The notes below the pieces were generated by a model that had not been told where the DNA came from, made no database searches, and saw only the letters and a list, made by a program, of their open reading frames with translations. Shown here piece after piece: positions 9,262-18,523 of a stretch of 64,000 nucleotides of DNA. This DNA comes from Paenibacillus silvisoli (GTDB taxonomy: Bacteria; Bacillota; Bacilli; Paenibacillales; Paenibacillaceae): positions 4,384,001 through 4,448,000 of the forward strand of contig NZ_CP133017.1 of the NCBI RefSeq assembly GCF_030866765.1. Direction: 5' to 3'. The position numbers were made by a program, and so were the translations under genes. Numbering within the stretch: position 1 is the first letter of the stretch; each line of letters opens with the position of its first letter.

Positions 9262-11042
9262 CTATGCTTCGGTCACTGCCAGCTCCTGCTTTTGGTCGAA
9301 CCATGCCTTGGCATCGTGCGCGGTCATCGGCTTTCCATAATAGAAGCCCTGCATGACGTTGCAGCCCTTCGACTGCAAGAACGCAATTTGACATCCTTCA
9401 CGTCGCTCATCGCGATCGATTCCGTAATCTCCAGCTCCAAATGCGAGCCCGGCAAGCCCGAGCCTTGTAGCGCATCCAGTACCATATCGTGGAGCATCTG
9501 ATTCTCGAAGACGCGAACGGACATATTGACCGAAATGCAAACGTCCATGGCGCCGCTCTCCCGCCAAAGCATGTTTTGGCGGCAAACCTCCTTCAGCATC
9601 CACCGCGACATCGGTATAATCATGCCGGTTTCTTCCGCAATGGCGATGAACTCGCCCGGCGATACCTGCCCCAGCTGCGGATGCTCCCAGCGCATAAGCG
9701 CCTCCATGCCGACGAGCTGATTGGTGGCCGAATCCCATTTCGGCTGATACATGACCCGGAACTCGCCGTGGATCATGGCCTTCTGCATGTCCTTCTCGAG
9801 GACAAGCTTTCGCACCTGGCTGCGGCTCAGTTCATCATCGAAGAACCGGTACCGGTTCTTCCCGTCGGCTTTCGCCGCATACATCGCCGTATCCGCCGCC
9901 TTCAGCAGCGCGGAACGGCTGACGCCGTGCTGAGGCGCAAGACTGATGCCTACGCTGCACGTTACGTAGAGCTCGTTCACGTCGATAAAATAAGCCCGTT
10001 TCACTTCTTCAAGCACTCGCTTAGCCAGCTGCTTCAAGACGGCCTCGTCCATCGTCGCCGTAATGATGAGAAACTCGTCGCCGCCGAGACGGAAAAGCAC
10101 ATCGCCGCTGCCGATGCTGGCGCGCAGCCTCTCCGCCACATCCATGAGCAGCAGGTCGCCGATATCGTGGCCAAGCGTATCGTTAATGATTTTGAACCGG
10201 TCCAGATCGATAAACAGCAGCGCGCCGCTGGTCAGCTTATCCTGCTGCAAATCGAAGAAGCGCTGCAGCTCGTGCCGGTTCGGCAAATGAGTCAAATGGT
10301 CCGTATAAGCCATCTTCTCCAGCACGTGCCGGTCAAAGAAAATAGCTCCCCATGAAATAATAAGGATAAAGAAGGTCGATACCGTAACGCCGAACAACAG
10401 AAAGAACTGCGTCTGCTCGCTACCCGCGGCATGATGCATGTCGGCCGCGTACGTGAATGTCGCAGCTGCCATCCCCGTATAGTGCATGCCGCAAATCGCG
10501 ATGCCCATCACGATGGCGCAAATCAATTTCCAAACGCTGAAATCGGGGGAATGCCGCAGCCGATGAAACAGGAAAAGCGCCGCATAGGAGGCTGCGAGGG
10601 CAATGCCGGCCGACAGCGACCAGATGACGGGATCGTACGTGATGCTCGCGGACGTATTAATCGCATACATGCCCGTGTAATGCATCGCTACGATGCCGCA
10701 TCCCATCGTAAAGCCGCCAAGCGCGTACCGCCATGCGCTGAATTGGCTTCTTGACGTCAGGCGAAACGCAATGAACGATGCCGAAATGCTTCCTAGCGAA
10801 GAGAGAATCGTAGTCGTCGCATCGTAGGACACCGACGCATCGAAATGATAGGCCAGCATGCCCACGAAGTGCATCGACCAGACGCCGATGCCCATGACCA
10901 ACGAGCCTGCGAATAACCAGACCGTGCGGGTCCGGCCTTGCGATCGCGTAATCTTGCCTGCCAGGTTAAGCGCCGAGTAGGACGCCATAACCGCGATGAT
11001 GAATGATAAAAATACGATCCAGCCGTTGAATTGACCCTGCAT
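9262..11042 (-). pseudogene. MHYT-GGDEF-EAL protein with an internal deletion and frameshift in EAL
   Basis: Residues 1-220 are a seven-helix MHYT sensor with motifs MHFVGM, MHYTGM and MHYTGM. An intact GGDEF loop follows at 320-324, then an EAL domain beginning EALMRW at 447. The reading frame breaks near residue 548, just after ITESIAMSDVKD. The true C-terminus continues in another frame as QIAFLQSKGCNVMQGFYYG to a stop at 9262-9264, while the original frame stops at 9324. Against the family, about 75 codons are missing, including the DDFGTGYS loop and several metal and catalytic residues. The phosphodiesterase half must be dead; the cyclase half could still work as a 572-residue product. 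A sequencing or assembly deletion is an alternative. Confidence 0.85.
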
Positions 11043-11112
11043 GTGTTCGATGGATATCCCCTGCTTCGCATTCTAGTAGTATATAGCTACCCTATTATAA
11101 TCGATTTTAATA

Positions 11113-11149
11113 GAAAAAAAATCCACTTCGTCGAAAATTGACGAAATGG
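11113..11149 (-). terminator. Terminator of the PLD nuclease gene
   Basis: An 11-bp stem (11121-11131 with 11139-11149, one G-T pair) followed on the minus strand by eight T. Confidence 0.9.
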
Positions 11150-11163
11150 ACTTATTAAAGTTA

Positions 11164-11943
11164 TTAGCGCTCGCAGGCAATGCCGTCCTTGTCGCCGTCG
11201 AGCTTGGCGCTGTAGCCGGGATCGCCTTTATGCAGCGGCGCCTTGCCCGCTGCCTTCGCTTCCGCGCAGCTGCGGTAAACGACTTCATCCTTCTGCGCCG
11301 CTCCCGGCGTATCGGATGCTTCGGTTTCTTCTTCCGGCGCCGGCGCATTCACCTCAAGCGCGTCCTCCGCGATGATCGGCGTAATCGCCTCGAAGCCCTC
11401 CGTATCTCCCCACATCTCTTGAAATTGCTGCGCGAACGATTCGGCGACTTCGCTGTTCCGCAGCACCATCAATATTTCGTCGTTATCCGTGCTCGCCGAT
11501 TTGGAATAATTGAACGAACCCGTCGTGGCCGTCTTCCCGTCGGCAATCGTCATTTTCAAATGCATGAGCCCGCTGTGCTTGTTCACCTTCATCGGGATGC
11601 CGGCGCTGCCGAGCAGCTTGAGCGCTTCCTTCTGCGACTTGCCTTTCGATTGGGTCCGGTCGGTGATGATGCGCACCTTGACGCCCCGCTTCTTCGCCTT
11701 CTTGATGGCGTCGACGATGTCCGGCTTCGTCAAGCTGTAAATGGCGATATCGAGCGAAGCTTCGGCTTCGTTGATGACGCGGATCAGCAGCTGGTCGGGA
11801 TGGCCGCCGTCCTGCGTAAACGCCCATTCCGCATCGATATCGTTCACGGCGGCCGACTGTGTCGATGAAGAGGCATAAATGGCGCAAGCCGACGTGAAGA
11901 CGGCAATTAAAATAATCGTTAAAGCGGCTTTGATCGCTTTCAT
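11164..11943 (-). CDS. Secreted phospholipase D-like nuclease with C-terminal excalibur domain
   Basis: A 259-residue exported protein. The signal sequence (MKAIKAALTIILIAVFTSAC) is followed by a PLD-like fold with one HKD motif (HLKMTIADGK, then TGSFNYS), as in Nuc-type endonucleases that act as dimers. A Glu-rich linker leads to a C-terminal excalibur calcium-binding domain ending DGDKDGIACER. This architecture is known for extracellular DNases and lipases of Gram-positives. The Cys at position 20 could be lipidated, but TSAC is a poor lipobox. The gene is monocistronic, with its own terminator. Confidence 0.9.
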   Translation of the reverse strand: MKAIKAALTIILIAVFTSACAIYASSSTQSAAVNDIDAEWAFTQDGGHPDQLLIRVINEAEASLDIAIYSLTKPDIVDAIKKAKKRGVKVRIITDRTQSKGKSQKEALKLLGSAGIPMKVNKHSGLMHLKMTIADGKTATTGSFNYSKSASTDNDEILMVLRNSEVAESFAQQFQEMWGDTEGFEAITPIIAEDALEVNAPAPEEETEASDTPGAAQKDEVVYRSCAEAKAAGKAPLHKGDPGYSAKLDGDKDGIACER

Positions 11944-12090
11944 GCTAATAACTCCCCGTGCTTTTTATTCCTTAGTTTACCACGAAGCGGCAAAACTCAG
12001 CCATGCATGGCAATCCGGCATCCGAGATAACGGTCAACATTGGGAGCAGTAAGCATGGATCGGAATCCTCGCTCGATGGTTGCTAGGTGA

Positions 12091-12756
12091 TTACGAACCC
12101 AGCTTGTTGATATCGCTGCTTTCAATGAACGGCGTGTGGTAGCCTTGCCGCACGATGTTGATCATTGCCCGGCCGAGCTTCTCGGAGGTCGTGATCCCGT
12201 TTTTAAAGCCCCGCTCCAGCAGCGGATAGAACGGGCGCATGACGTCGTAAATCGCTTGGTACAGCTTCGTTTTCGACCGAACCCCGTTTTTCGGCAAAAT
12301 AGCGCCCGGCCTGAACATATACGCCGCTTGAAAAGGCAGCTTCAACAGGTCGTTCTCCGTCTTTCCTTTGACGCGCGCCCACATGCTTCTTCCGCGCTCC
12401 GTGCTGTCGGTTCCGCTCCCCGAAACGTAGATGAACGTCATCCGCGGATTCAAGCGCGCCAACGTCCGCGCGATGCTGAGCGTCAAATCATAGGTTAGCT
12501 CGCGGTACTTCGCCTCGCTCATCCCTGCCGAGGAAACGCCCAGGCAGAAGAAACAAGCGTCGAAGCCTTGCACCCGCTCCTCGATGGCGGATAGGTCGAG
12601 CAGCTCGCCATGCTTGATGTCATGCAGCTTCGGATGCTGCTGCCCGGTCACGCTGCGGCCGACGGCCGTAATCGATGTTACTTGCGGGTCGAGCAGACAC
12701 TCCCGTAGGACGCTTTGCCCGACCATCCCCGTTGCGCCGAATAATAAAACTTTCAT
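12091..12756 (-). CDS. NAD(P)-binding Rossmann protein, atypical SDR
   Basis: A 221-residue cytoplasmic protein starting MKVLLFGATGMVGQSVL, with the dinucleotide-binding GATGMVG at residues 7-13. Later features FIYVSGSGTD and FRPGAILP fit NmrA/HIM1-like atypical short-chain dehydrogenases, several of which are redox sensors or epimerase-like enzymes. The open frame extends 54 codons further upstream, but the ATG at 12754-12756 has a GGAGGGTG ribosome site at proper distance and places the Rossmann motif at the N-terminus. The substrate is unknown. Confidence 0.87.
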   Translation of the reverse strand: MKVLLFGATGMVGQSVLRECLLDPQVTSITAVGRSVTGQQHPKLHDIKHGELLDLSAIEERVQGFDACFFCLGVSSAGMSEAKYRELTYDLTLSIARTLARLNPRMTFIYVSGSGTDSTERGRSMWARVKGKTENDLLKLPFQAAYMFRPGAILPKNGVRSKTKLYQAIYDVMRPFYPLLERGFKNGITTSEKLGRAMINIVRQGYHTPFIESSDINKLGS

Positions 12757-12889
12757 GCAGGTACACCCTCCGCTCGCTCTATGCGTACTTTGGTTCATTC
12801 TCCCAAGATAGCAAATTTGCATGCGGAAGAAAAGAAGGCTTAGGCTTGAGGCAAGCTCCCTATCATCCCGGCGTAGACGGCCTGACCTG

Positions 12890-14362
12890 CTACTGTAGGA
12901 CGTACTCGAAGCTGGCAACGGCGCTTGGCATCTTGCCGCTCTTCAAGGCGATGGCTTTAACGCGGACAAGCGTTCCGGGCGCGCCTTTAATTTGGATTTG
13001 ACCCATGACCGCGATTGCGCTGGTGCGAGTCGGCTCCGAACCGTCAGTCGTATAATGAATCCTCGCTTCCGGATCCGAGCTGCGCAGCGTCACAAACGCA
13101 TTATTCGGCACTACCTTGCAGTCCGCGTCGTCGGCAATCGGCTCCTCCAGTTGATCGGGGAGGGTGAAATAAAACCGTTTGGCATGGCTTCGCGCCATCC
13201 CCTCTTTCTCGGCAAAAGCTTCAATATAAAGCTGCTCGTTTGGCTTGCGTTCGAAAGTGCCGGATGTGCCGATCATTTCGGCTGACGTATAGGCGAATCC
13301 CCCAACCTCTTTAAAGGCACGAAAGTGAATCGTTGCCTCAGGCGTATCGGATTGAAAACGAACCGTGGCGGTCGTTTGCGTCAGCAACTCGTCGATCAAT
13401 TTGACTGTCGGCTCGGCCGCCGGCAGGCCGATTGTATAGTCAAAGACAGCGACCGGGCTCCGCAGCCAGCCGGTTCCGGTCGTTTTGGCAATCGCTTTGA
13501 CGGTGACTTTCTGCCCTAGCTTCCCGGCGATGAGAATGAACCGGCCAGACGGGCCGCTTGACGTCGGCGTGCTGCCGTCCGTCGTATAGTAATACGTTTC
13601 ATTGAAGGCGCCGTCATTGGACAGCTCCACGATCGTATTGTTCGCCACGATCGAGCCGGTCGGGTAACTGGCCGCCGGCGTCGGCGAAGTTCCGTCTATG
13701 AAATAGATGAAGGTCGCAACTTCGCTGTACGCTTCGATCCTTTTGCCGTCTTTGTAAAAGGGACCATAATGACTCGCTGCTTTGACCGTGACGACATCGC
13801 CATGATTTTGCATGAATACGATTTTGGAGCTGTCACGAAGGCTGGTCGTAAAATCAGGGGAGGTGCCGTCCAGCGTGTATTCCGCGTCGGCATTAGGCAC
13901 GTTGGATGCAACCGAAATCGAGCTTCCTCGTTTCAAGGTTGATCCGCTTGGCAAGCTCGCCGTCGGAAGAGGCAGTTTGGCGGAAATCGGGTAGGTGAGG
14001 ACGGCTGTCTCGCTCGTTTGCAGGCCTGCTTTGATGGTGACGGCTTTGAGAGTGAACGTTTCACCCGGCTCGCCTTCGACAGAAACAATCCTTCCGGAGG
14101 AGCTCGTTACCGTCGGGTCGGTGCCGTCGGTGGTGTAGTGGATTTCTCCGCCTTGCGCGGAGGTTTGGAGAGAAATTTTCGTGCCTAGCATGAGGGTCAT
14201 GCCGCTCGGAAATGTAGGAATCGGCTTGGGTGCACGGGAATTGGCCTGCGGGGATGGCTGGTCCGATCCGTTTACGGGCAGCGCATGGACGGCGTTAGTG
14301 AAGCACATGAAGGAAACTAGGACGATTAGCAGCAAGCTGAGCCTGGCTTTGCTCGATCTCAT
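12890..14362 (-). CDS. Secreted protein of five chitobiase C-terminal-like (CHB_HEX_C) repeats
   Basis: A 490-residue exported protein with no catalytic domain visible. The signal peptide ends near ALPVNG. Then come about five repeats of ~80 residues built around IHYTTDGTDPT, AEYTLDGTSPD, YYYTTDGSTPT, a degenerate fourth (IHFRAFKE) and IHYTTDGSEPT. Each ends in a VKAIA/VKAVT strand, typical of CHB_HEX_C_1 beta-sandwiches found in surface glycosidases and adhesins. The ATG at 14360-14362 has a perfect AGGAGGT site; longer upstream frames lack one. It may bind cell-wall or environmental polysaccharide, but function is unproven. Confidence 0.86.
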   Translation of the reverse strand: MRSSKARLSLLLIVLVSFMCFTNAVHALPVNGSDQPSPQANSRAPKPIPTFPSGMTLMLGTKISLQTSAQGGEIHYTTDGTDPTVTSSSGRIVSVEGEPGETFTLKAVTIKAGLQTSETAVLTYPISAKLPLPTASLPSGSTLKRGSSISVASNVPNADAEYTLDGTSPDFTTSLRDSSKIVFMQNHGDVVTVKAASHYGPFYKDGKRIEAYSEVATFIYFIDGTSPTPAASYPTGSIVANNTIVELSNDGAFNETYYYTTDGSTPTSSGPSGRFILIAGKLGQKVTVKAIAKTTGTGWLRSPVAVFDYTIGLPAAEPTVKLIDELLTQTTATVRFQSDTPEATIHFRAFKEVGGFAYTSAEMIGTSGTFERKPNEQLYIEAFAEKEGMARSHAKRFYFTLPDQLEEPIADDADCKVVPNNAFVTLRSSDPEARIHYTTDGSEPTRTSAIAVMGQIQIKGAPGTLVRVKAIALKSGKMPSAVASFEYVLQ

Positions 14363-14495
14363 CGCGTTTGACCTCCTATTCGGTTGTGGCTTCATGGCGG
14401 GGCTGGCGGTTTTGAAGGCGGTTTCAATGAAGCGTTCGAACGCTGCCAGGCGAAGGGCCTGGACGCCGTTACGCTGGATACAATGTGTAGCTATA

Positions 14496-14525
14496 ATTAT
14501 AAAGCCTGTGCGAGAAGGGTGTAAA
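14496..14525 (-). promoter_or_regulatory. Sigma-A promoter for the CHB_HEX_C repeat gene
   Basis: On the minus strand TTTACA (14520-14525) and TATAAT (14496-14501) are separated by 18 bp. This implies an untranslated leader of about 125 nt before the start at 14362. I see no gene between 14363 and 14596. Confidence 0.7.
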
Positions 14526-14596
14526 GAGCGTTGTGTAAGAAGCTCCATCCCTCGGCGAGCACAAAACCCACACCTCTCGACAGACAGCATATGTGC

Positions 14597-14776
14597 TTTT
14601 GTATGATTTTTCATACAAACCTCGTCGTTTGAACGGCCATATGCGCGCTTTTGTACGATTTATCGTACCTATCACGCCTCTCGACCGGCTCTTCGGTTAC
14701 TTTTGTACGATTTTTTATACGAACCACCTTATTCGACCGGCTTATCGCGCGCCTTTGTTAGGTTTTTCGTACAACC
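14597..14776. repeat. Four-unit inverted-repeat element, TTTTGTATGA family (copy X, 180 bp)
   Basis: Four 24-nt units start at 14597, 14649, 14701 and 14753, exactly 52 bp apart. The first is a perfect hairpin (TTTGTATGA, TTTT, TCATACAAA). The second changes both arms together (GTACGA and TCGTAC), the third is imperfect, and the fourth keeps TTTGT and GTACAA. The 28-nt spacers are related to each other and carry TCGACCGGC or TTGAACGGC at the same offset. The element ends 16 bp before the terminator hairpin of the next gene. Copy Y at 33720-33899 has the same geometry. Confidence 0.85.
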
Positions 14777-14791
14777 ACCACGCCAACAACG

Positions 14792-14824
14792 AAAAAATAA
14801 CCGGGCAGGTCTCCCTGCCCGGTT
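14792..14824 (-). terminator. Terminator of the nucleotidyltransferase gene
   Basis: A perfect 11-bp GC-rich stem (14799-14809 with 14814-14824), 4-nt loop, then ATTTTTT on the minus strand, 5 bp after the stop codon. Confidence 0.95.
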
Positions 14825-14829
14825 CCACG

Positions 14830-15675
14830 TCATGCCTCCGACGCCAGCTGCTCCGTCTCCTGCACCAGGGATTCCATCTCCGCGATCGCGGCTTCCAGCC
14901 CGCTTCGCTCCGGTGAAAGCAGCGCATAGCTGCGCGACACGCGTGCCGCGAAATCGGCCGGCCGACTGGCGAACGAGTCGCAGGCCGCTACGGCGCCCTT
15001 CTCGTTCAGCAGATAGCGCCGGTTCAGCGCGAACAGCACTTGGGTCATGCAGCTCACCGCGCGGAACAAGTGGCCGGCCACATAGGAGACATCGCCGCGC
15101 TTAACCCCTTTATGCGCATTCGCCAGCGAGAAGCCGGCCTCCCACATGAACGTCGAGGCGACGGCCCGCTGCAGCGCATCCGGATACGATGCGCATAGGC
15201 GCTTCAGCTCGCCGATCCGCCCGTTCGGATCCCACAGCGTCCGGCACGAGGCCGCTTCTCCCATATAGATCGAGCTGCAGAACGCATGCGGATGCCCCGG
15301 CTGATAGTGAACGGAAATGCTGCCGCTGCAGCAAGCCGTCGCGACCTCCGTCACTTTATCGAGCTCGCGGTACAGAAAATCGACGGCCAAGCCGTCAATG
15401 CGAAGCCAGCCGCCGCCGTTAATCCATGGCCCCCAGCCGCCAATCGGCGTAACAAGCTCTTCGCGCCCTTCATCATCAAGCTCCCGAGCAACCGCCGCCA
15501 GCGCGGCAACATCGATCGGCGCCCCCGCAGCGTAATAGATGCCGATATCGACATCCGACTCCGCGGTATGCGTTCCTAAGGCGCGCGAACCGCCAAGGAC
15601 GATGCCTTCGATCCCGTCTACGGCCTTCAACCGTTCAACGATTTTGCTCAGCAATGATTCCATATGATCTAGCAT
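14830..15675 (-). CDS. Nucleotidyltransferase-fold protein
   Basis: A 281-residue protein with a minimal nucleotidyltransferase signature near the N-terminus: GGSRALGTHTAESDVDIGIY, giving the G-S and D-x-D metal-binding motif at about residues 24-42. The rest is helical, resembling aminoglycoside or small-molecule nucleotidyltransferases of unknown substrate. The chosen ATG at 15673-15675 has a GGAGGTGG site 8 nt upstream; an earlier in-frame start would add 16 residues without a site. It stands alone between a terminator and the GH116 genes. Resistance to an aminoglycoside is possible but not supported by any specific motif. Confidence 0.82.
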   Translation of the reverse strand: MLDHMESLLSKIVERLKAVDGIEGIVLGGSRALGTHTAESDVDIGIYYAAGAPIDVAALAAVARELDDEGREELVTPIGGWGPWINGGGWLRIDGLAVDFLYRELDKVTEVATACCSGSISVHYQPGHPHAFCSSIYMGEAASCRTLWDPNGRIGELKRLCASYPDALQRAVASTFMWEAGFSLANAHKGVKRGDVSYVAGHLFRAVSCMTQVLFALNRRYLLNEKGAVAACDSFASRPADFAARVSRSYALLSPERSGLEAAIAEMESLVQETEQLASEA

Positions 15676-15788
15676 GCGCAGCCACCTCCACACAAAAGCT
15701 GAAAGGGAGACGCCAGCCAGCAAGCTACCAAACTAGCCAGCAAGCTACCAAACTAGCCAGCCAGCCGCCTCTCCCTCTTCCCTATCTA

Positions 15789-18248
15789 TTAAAGCATAAA
15801 CTCTTTCCCGCCTGCATTAACCTTCACGCCGGAAGCATCGCCATAGAGCACCTTCACGTCAACGTCAAATCCGCCGTCTCCGTCAGCAATTCGCTTCTGG
15901 CTATACGTCCCCCATGCGCGGCCCGTGCTCCAGAAGCCGGTATAGTCATCGCCGTTCAACACCGGCGCGAACTTCATTTCGCCGCGGGCCATATCGAATT
16001 CAAAGCCGCTGAGCGCGATCAGCAAGCCCCAGCTGGACATCGATCTCGCATAGTGATGGCCGCATTCGACTTCATTCCAAGGGCTGCGGCGGTACCCGTC
16101 CTGACGGTCGCGGACCGCTTTAACGATCGTAAGCCCTTCCTCAACGAAGCCCTCGTAAATCAGATGCGTCGCCACATGGTACTCGATGCCCGTCCAGACT
16201 TCGTCGGAATACACGAATGGCAGCTTCGGACGGCCGCCGTTCGGCCACGAGCAAAGCACCAAGCCCTTCTCGTCATTCAACGTGTACGTCCGCTGACAGT
16301 TCACGTGATTATGGAAGTCCGTCTTGAAATTATGCTTAAACACCGCATGGATCGCGCTCTGCACGCGCTCCTTCGGCAGCAAGTAGCCGAGTCCGTACAG
16401 ATGCGCCAGCTGCTGGCCGAGCAGCTGATCGGACAAGCAGCCGAGTCCGTGCTGGTACTTGTGCGCATCCACGTCCTCCAGCACCTGCACATAATACTCG
16501 CCATTCCACGTCAGCTCATCCAGCCGCTTCGAGCTCGTTTCGAACGCCGCCGCGTATTTGGCCGCCGTCTCTTCCTCGCCGAGATACGAAGCCATTTCCG
16601 ATGCAGCGCGCAGCGCTCCCAAGAAGAAAACGCCTGTCAGCGGATTCGGGCCGTAAAACTCGATGTCGTACGTATTGTGCTGCACGCCGTCGAGCACGAG
16701 ATCGCCGTCCGTATCCCAATGAATCGGCGCATAGTCAAGCGTCAGCTTGATCGCCGGCCATAGCTCGCGCAAGAAGCCGTCGTCGCCGGTCAGCTTCCAT
16801 TCCCGGTACGCGCGCATGATCGTGCCCATTTGCCCGTCCGCAGCGGCCGGCGCGGAATGCCCCTGCCAATTCCATTGCGCGCCGAACATTTGGAACGCGC
16901 GGAAGTTCATTTTGCCGTCCTCGTTCACTTCGGTCAGAAACTCCGTCCGGCGCATGCTCTGCTCCAGTTCCGGGAAGAGGAACGCGAGCGTCTGCGCGTA
17001 GTTCCACACATGCGTGCAGCTTCCGTCGCAGCAGCCTAAGTGATCGAAGCAGCCTTCGTAGCCGTAGAAGCGGCCGTCGATGTGCCGGAAGCACGTCTGG
17101 CTCCGCAGCACCGTAATGTTGCTTGCAACCGCATCGATCACATGCGATGGAAGCGTACTGCCGAACAACGCGCCGTGGAAGCTTTTCGTCTCCGCGGTCA
17201 GACGATCGCGCTGTCCAATCAAATAGTCCGCAACGGACCACGCGCTGTCGAACTGGCGGGCATAGTAATTTTGCGTAATTTCCCGGCCTTCTTCCTTCAC
17301 GCAAATATGCTCGTTCCAGCCATTGATCCGGTTCGGAAAATGCCACGCCAGCACGAACGCGAACGACTTCGTCTCGCCCGGCGCCAACGTTTCATAGGCG
17401 CCAATCGAGCCGGTGTCGGTGCGGTTCTTCTCCGAAGGCGTATCGTAGCCGAGATCGTTCAGCCGGCCGTCTTCGGCGAAGTCGTCCCAGAACTCCTGCA
17501 GAAAATCGTACCAAGCGCCGCGCAGCCAAGCGCGCTTATACGTCACCTTCGGATTTGTCGTCACGAGCGACAAACTGCCGAAGTTCAACTCGCCCTCGCC
17601 GAAAGCATCCGAGGTGAATTGAAGGCCGCTGTAGCTTCCCGCTTGAATGAATTCGTTGCGGTTGCCGCCGGCATTGCGCACGTCCAAATTGCCGAACGAG
17701 TCGTAGCCTAAGCCGCCGATTGGATTCATGAGCGAGCCGGCGATCGTCACGTCCACCGGTTTATCGGATGTATTGGTGACGTTATAAGTCAGATAAGCGC
17801 CAGGAATGCTGGAATCGTCGACGTTGAGCGGGATGAAAGGCGTAAACGCTTCGAGCGTCACTTGAACAGGCAGCTCGCGATCTTCAAAATCGACCCACAC
17901 GAGCGGATACTCGCCGCGCATCGTCGATTTTTCAAGGCGCGGAAGACCGGCGCCCGTAATCGGATGATAGCCGTGCGATTTGCTGTGCGGCAGGTTCAGG
18001 CGCGACTCCAGCACCTTCGTAACCGGCGCGCCGCCCTCCGGCTTCGCCCAAATCGCGAAGTGGGTGTTCGGCATCACATTGCCTTTATTCGGCTTATTGA
18101 AAATCTCCCAATCCCGAAACTCGCCGCGGCTGCCGATCGACACATTGCCTGTACCGATACCGCCCAGCACGAACAGCGCTTCCGTCGCTTCCCCCGGATA
18201 AGCGCGTTGACCTGATGAATCCAATAATTGCTCTTTCGAGTAAGCCAT
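15789..18248 (-). CDS. GH116-type glycoside hydrolase (first of tandem pair)
   Basis: An 819-residue cytoplasmic enzyme with the GBA2_N beta-sandwich followed by the DUF608/GH116 (alpha/alpha)6 barrel, the family of bacterial beta-glucosidases and of human non-lysosomal glucosylceramidase. By motif comparison the likely nucleophile is Glu398 (DGRFYGYEGC) and the acid/base Asp528 (HNTYDIEFYG). CTHVWNYAQ and the C-terminal VWTGIEYHVA and EVECGHHYARSMSSWG blocks are also present. There is no signal peptide. The ATG at 18246-18248 has an AAGGGGTG site; an upstream extension is unlikely. A sigma-A promoter lies 150 bp upstream. The downstream-facing neighbour at 18524 is a paralogue. Confidence 0.9.
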   Translation of the reverse strand: MAYSKEQLLDSSGQRAYPGEATEALFVLGGIGTGNVSIGSRGEFRDWEIFNKPNKGNVMPNTHFAIWAKPEGGAPVTKVLESRLNLPHSKSHGYHPITGAGLPRLEKSTMRGEYPLVWVDFEDRELPVQVTLEAFTPFIPLNVDDSSIPGAYLTYNVTNTSDKPVDVTIAGSLMNPIGGLGYDSFGNLDVRNAGGNRNEFIQAGSYSGLQFTSDAFGEGELNFGSLSLVTTNPKVTYKRAWLRGAWYDFLQEFWDDFAEDGRLNDLGYDTPSEKNRTDTGSIGAYETLAPGETKSFAFVLAWHFPNRINGWNEHICVKEEGREITQNYYARQFDSAWSVADYLIGQRDRLTAETKSFHGALFGSTLPSHVIDAVASNITVLRSQTCFRHIDGRFYGYEGCFDHLGCCDGSCTHVWNYAQTLAFLFPELEQSMRRTEFLTEVNEDGKMNFRAFQMFGAQWNWQGHSAPAAADGQMGTIMRAYREWKLTGDDGFLRELWPAIKLTLDYAPIHWDTDGDLVLDGVQHNTYDIEFYGPNPLTGVFFLGALRAASEMASYLGEEETAAKYAAAFETSSKRLDELTWNGEYYVQVLEDVDAHKYQHGLGCLSDQLLGQQLAHLYGLGYLLPKERVQSAIHAVFKHNFKTDFHNHVNCQRTYTLNDEKGLVLCSWPNGGRPKLPFVYSDEVWTGIEYHVATHLIYEGFVEEGLTIVKAVRDRQDGYRRSPWNEVECGHHYARSMSSWGLLIALSGFEFDMARGEMKFAPVLNGDDYTGFWSTGRAWGTYSQKRIADGDGGFDVDVKVLYGDASGVKVNAGGKEFML

Positions 18249-18322
18249 GTCCCAAACACCCCTTATCGTATTGTTGGCACTTATTCCGGCGATTCGGCGC
18301 CGAAATAACGTTTTCACCTTGA

Positions 18323-18332
18323 ACGTGCACGT
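18323..18332. promoter_or_regulatory. Possible operator in the GH116 leader
   Basis: A 10-bp perfect palindrome (ACGTGCACGT) lies between the promoter at 18400-18428 and the start at 18248, in an otherwise featureless leader. Its position would allow a roadblock repressor to act, but no regulator gene is adjacent. Confidence 0.3.
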
Positions 18333-18399
18333 GAACGGAGCTAGTAAAAAAAATATGTCCGGCGAACTTCCGCAAAACTCCGCGAGCGTATACGAGCCT

Positions 18400-18428
18400 A
18401 TTGTATCAGCCGCGGTTTTTTTTGTAAA
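18400..18428 (-). promoter_or_regulatory. Sigma-A promoter of the first GH116 gene
   Basis: On the minus strand TTTACA (18423-18428) and TACAAT (18400-18405) are separated by exactly 17 bp, a near-consensus promoter. Confidence 0.78.
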
Positions 18429-18523
18429 CGCTATTATTCCGATTGCGGGTCTTCGCCAGATCGCGTCGCAAAGCATCATGCGATCGGGCGAAGGCCCTGC
18501 CTGTCAAACGCGCTTGCCGCCTC

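Noticed and set aside
12029-12038. Isolated TAACGGTCA as a further element copy
   Set aside because: No inverted partner and no other unit at 50-bp spacing.
14597-14776. Possible CRISPR array (24-nt repeats with 28-nt spacers)
   Set aside because: Repeats differ from one another, spacers resemble each other, unit number is always four, and there are no cas genes.
15654-16763. Plus-strand 369-codon open frame
   Set aside because: Antisense shadow of the GH116 gene, which has clear family motifs.
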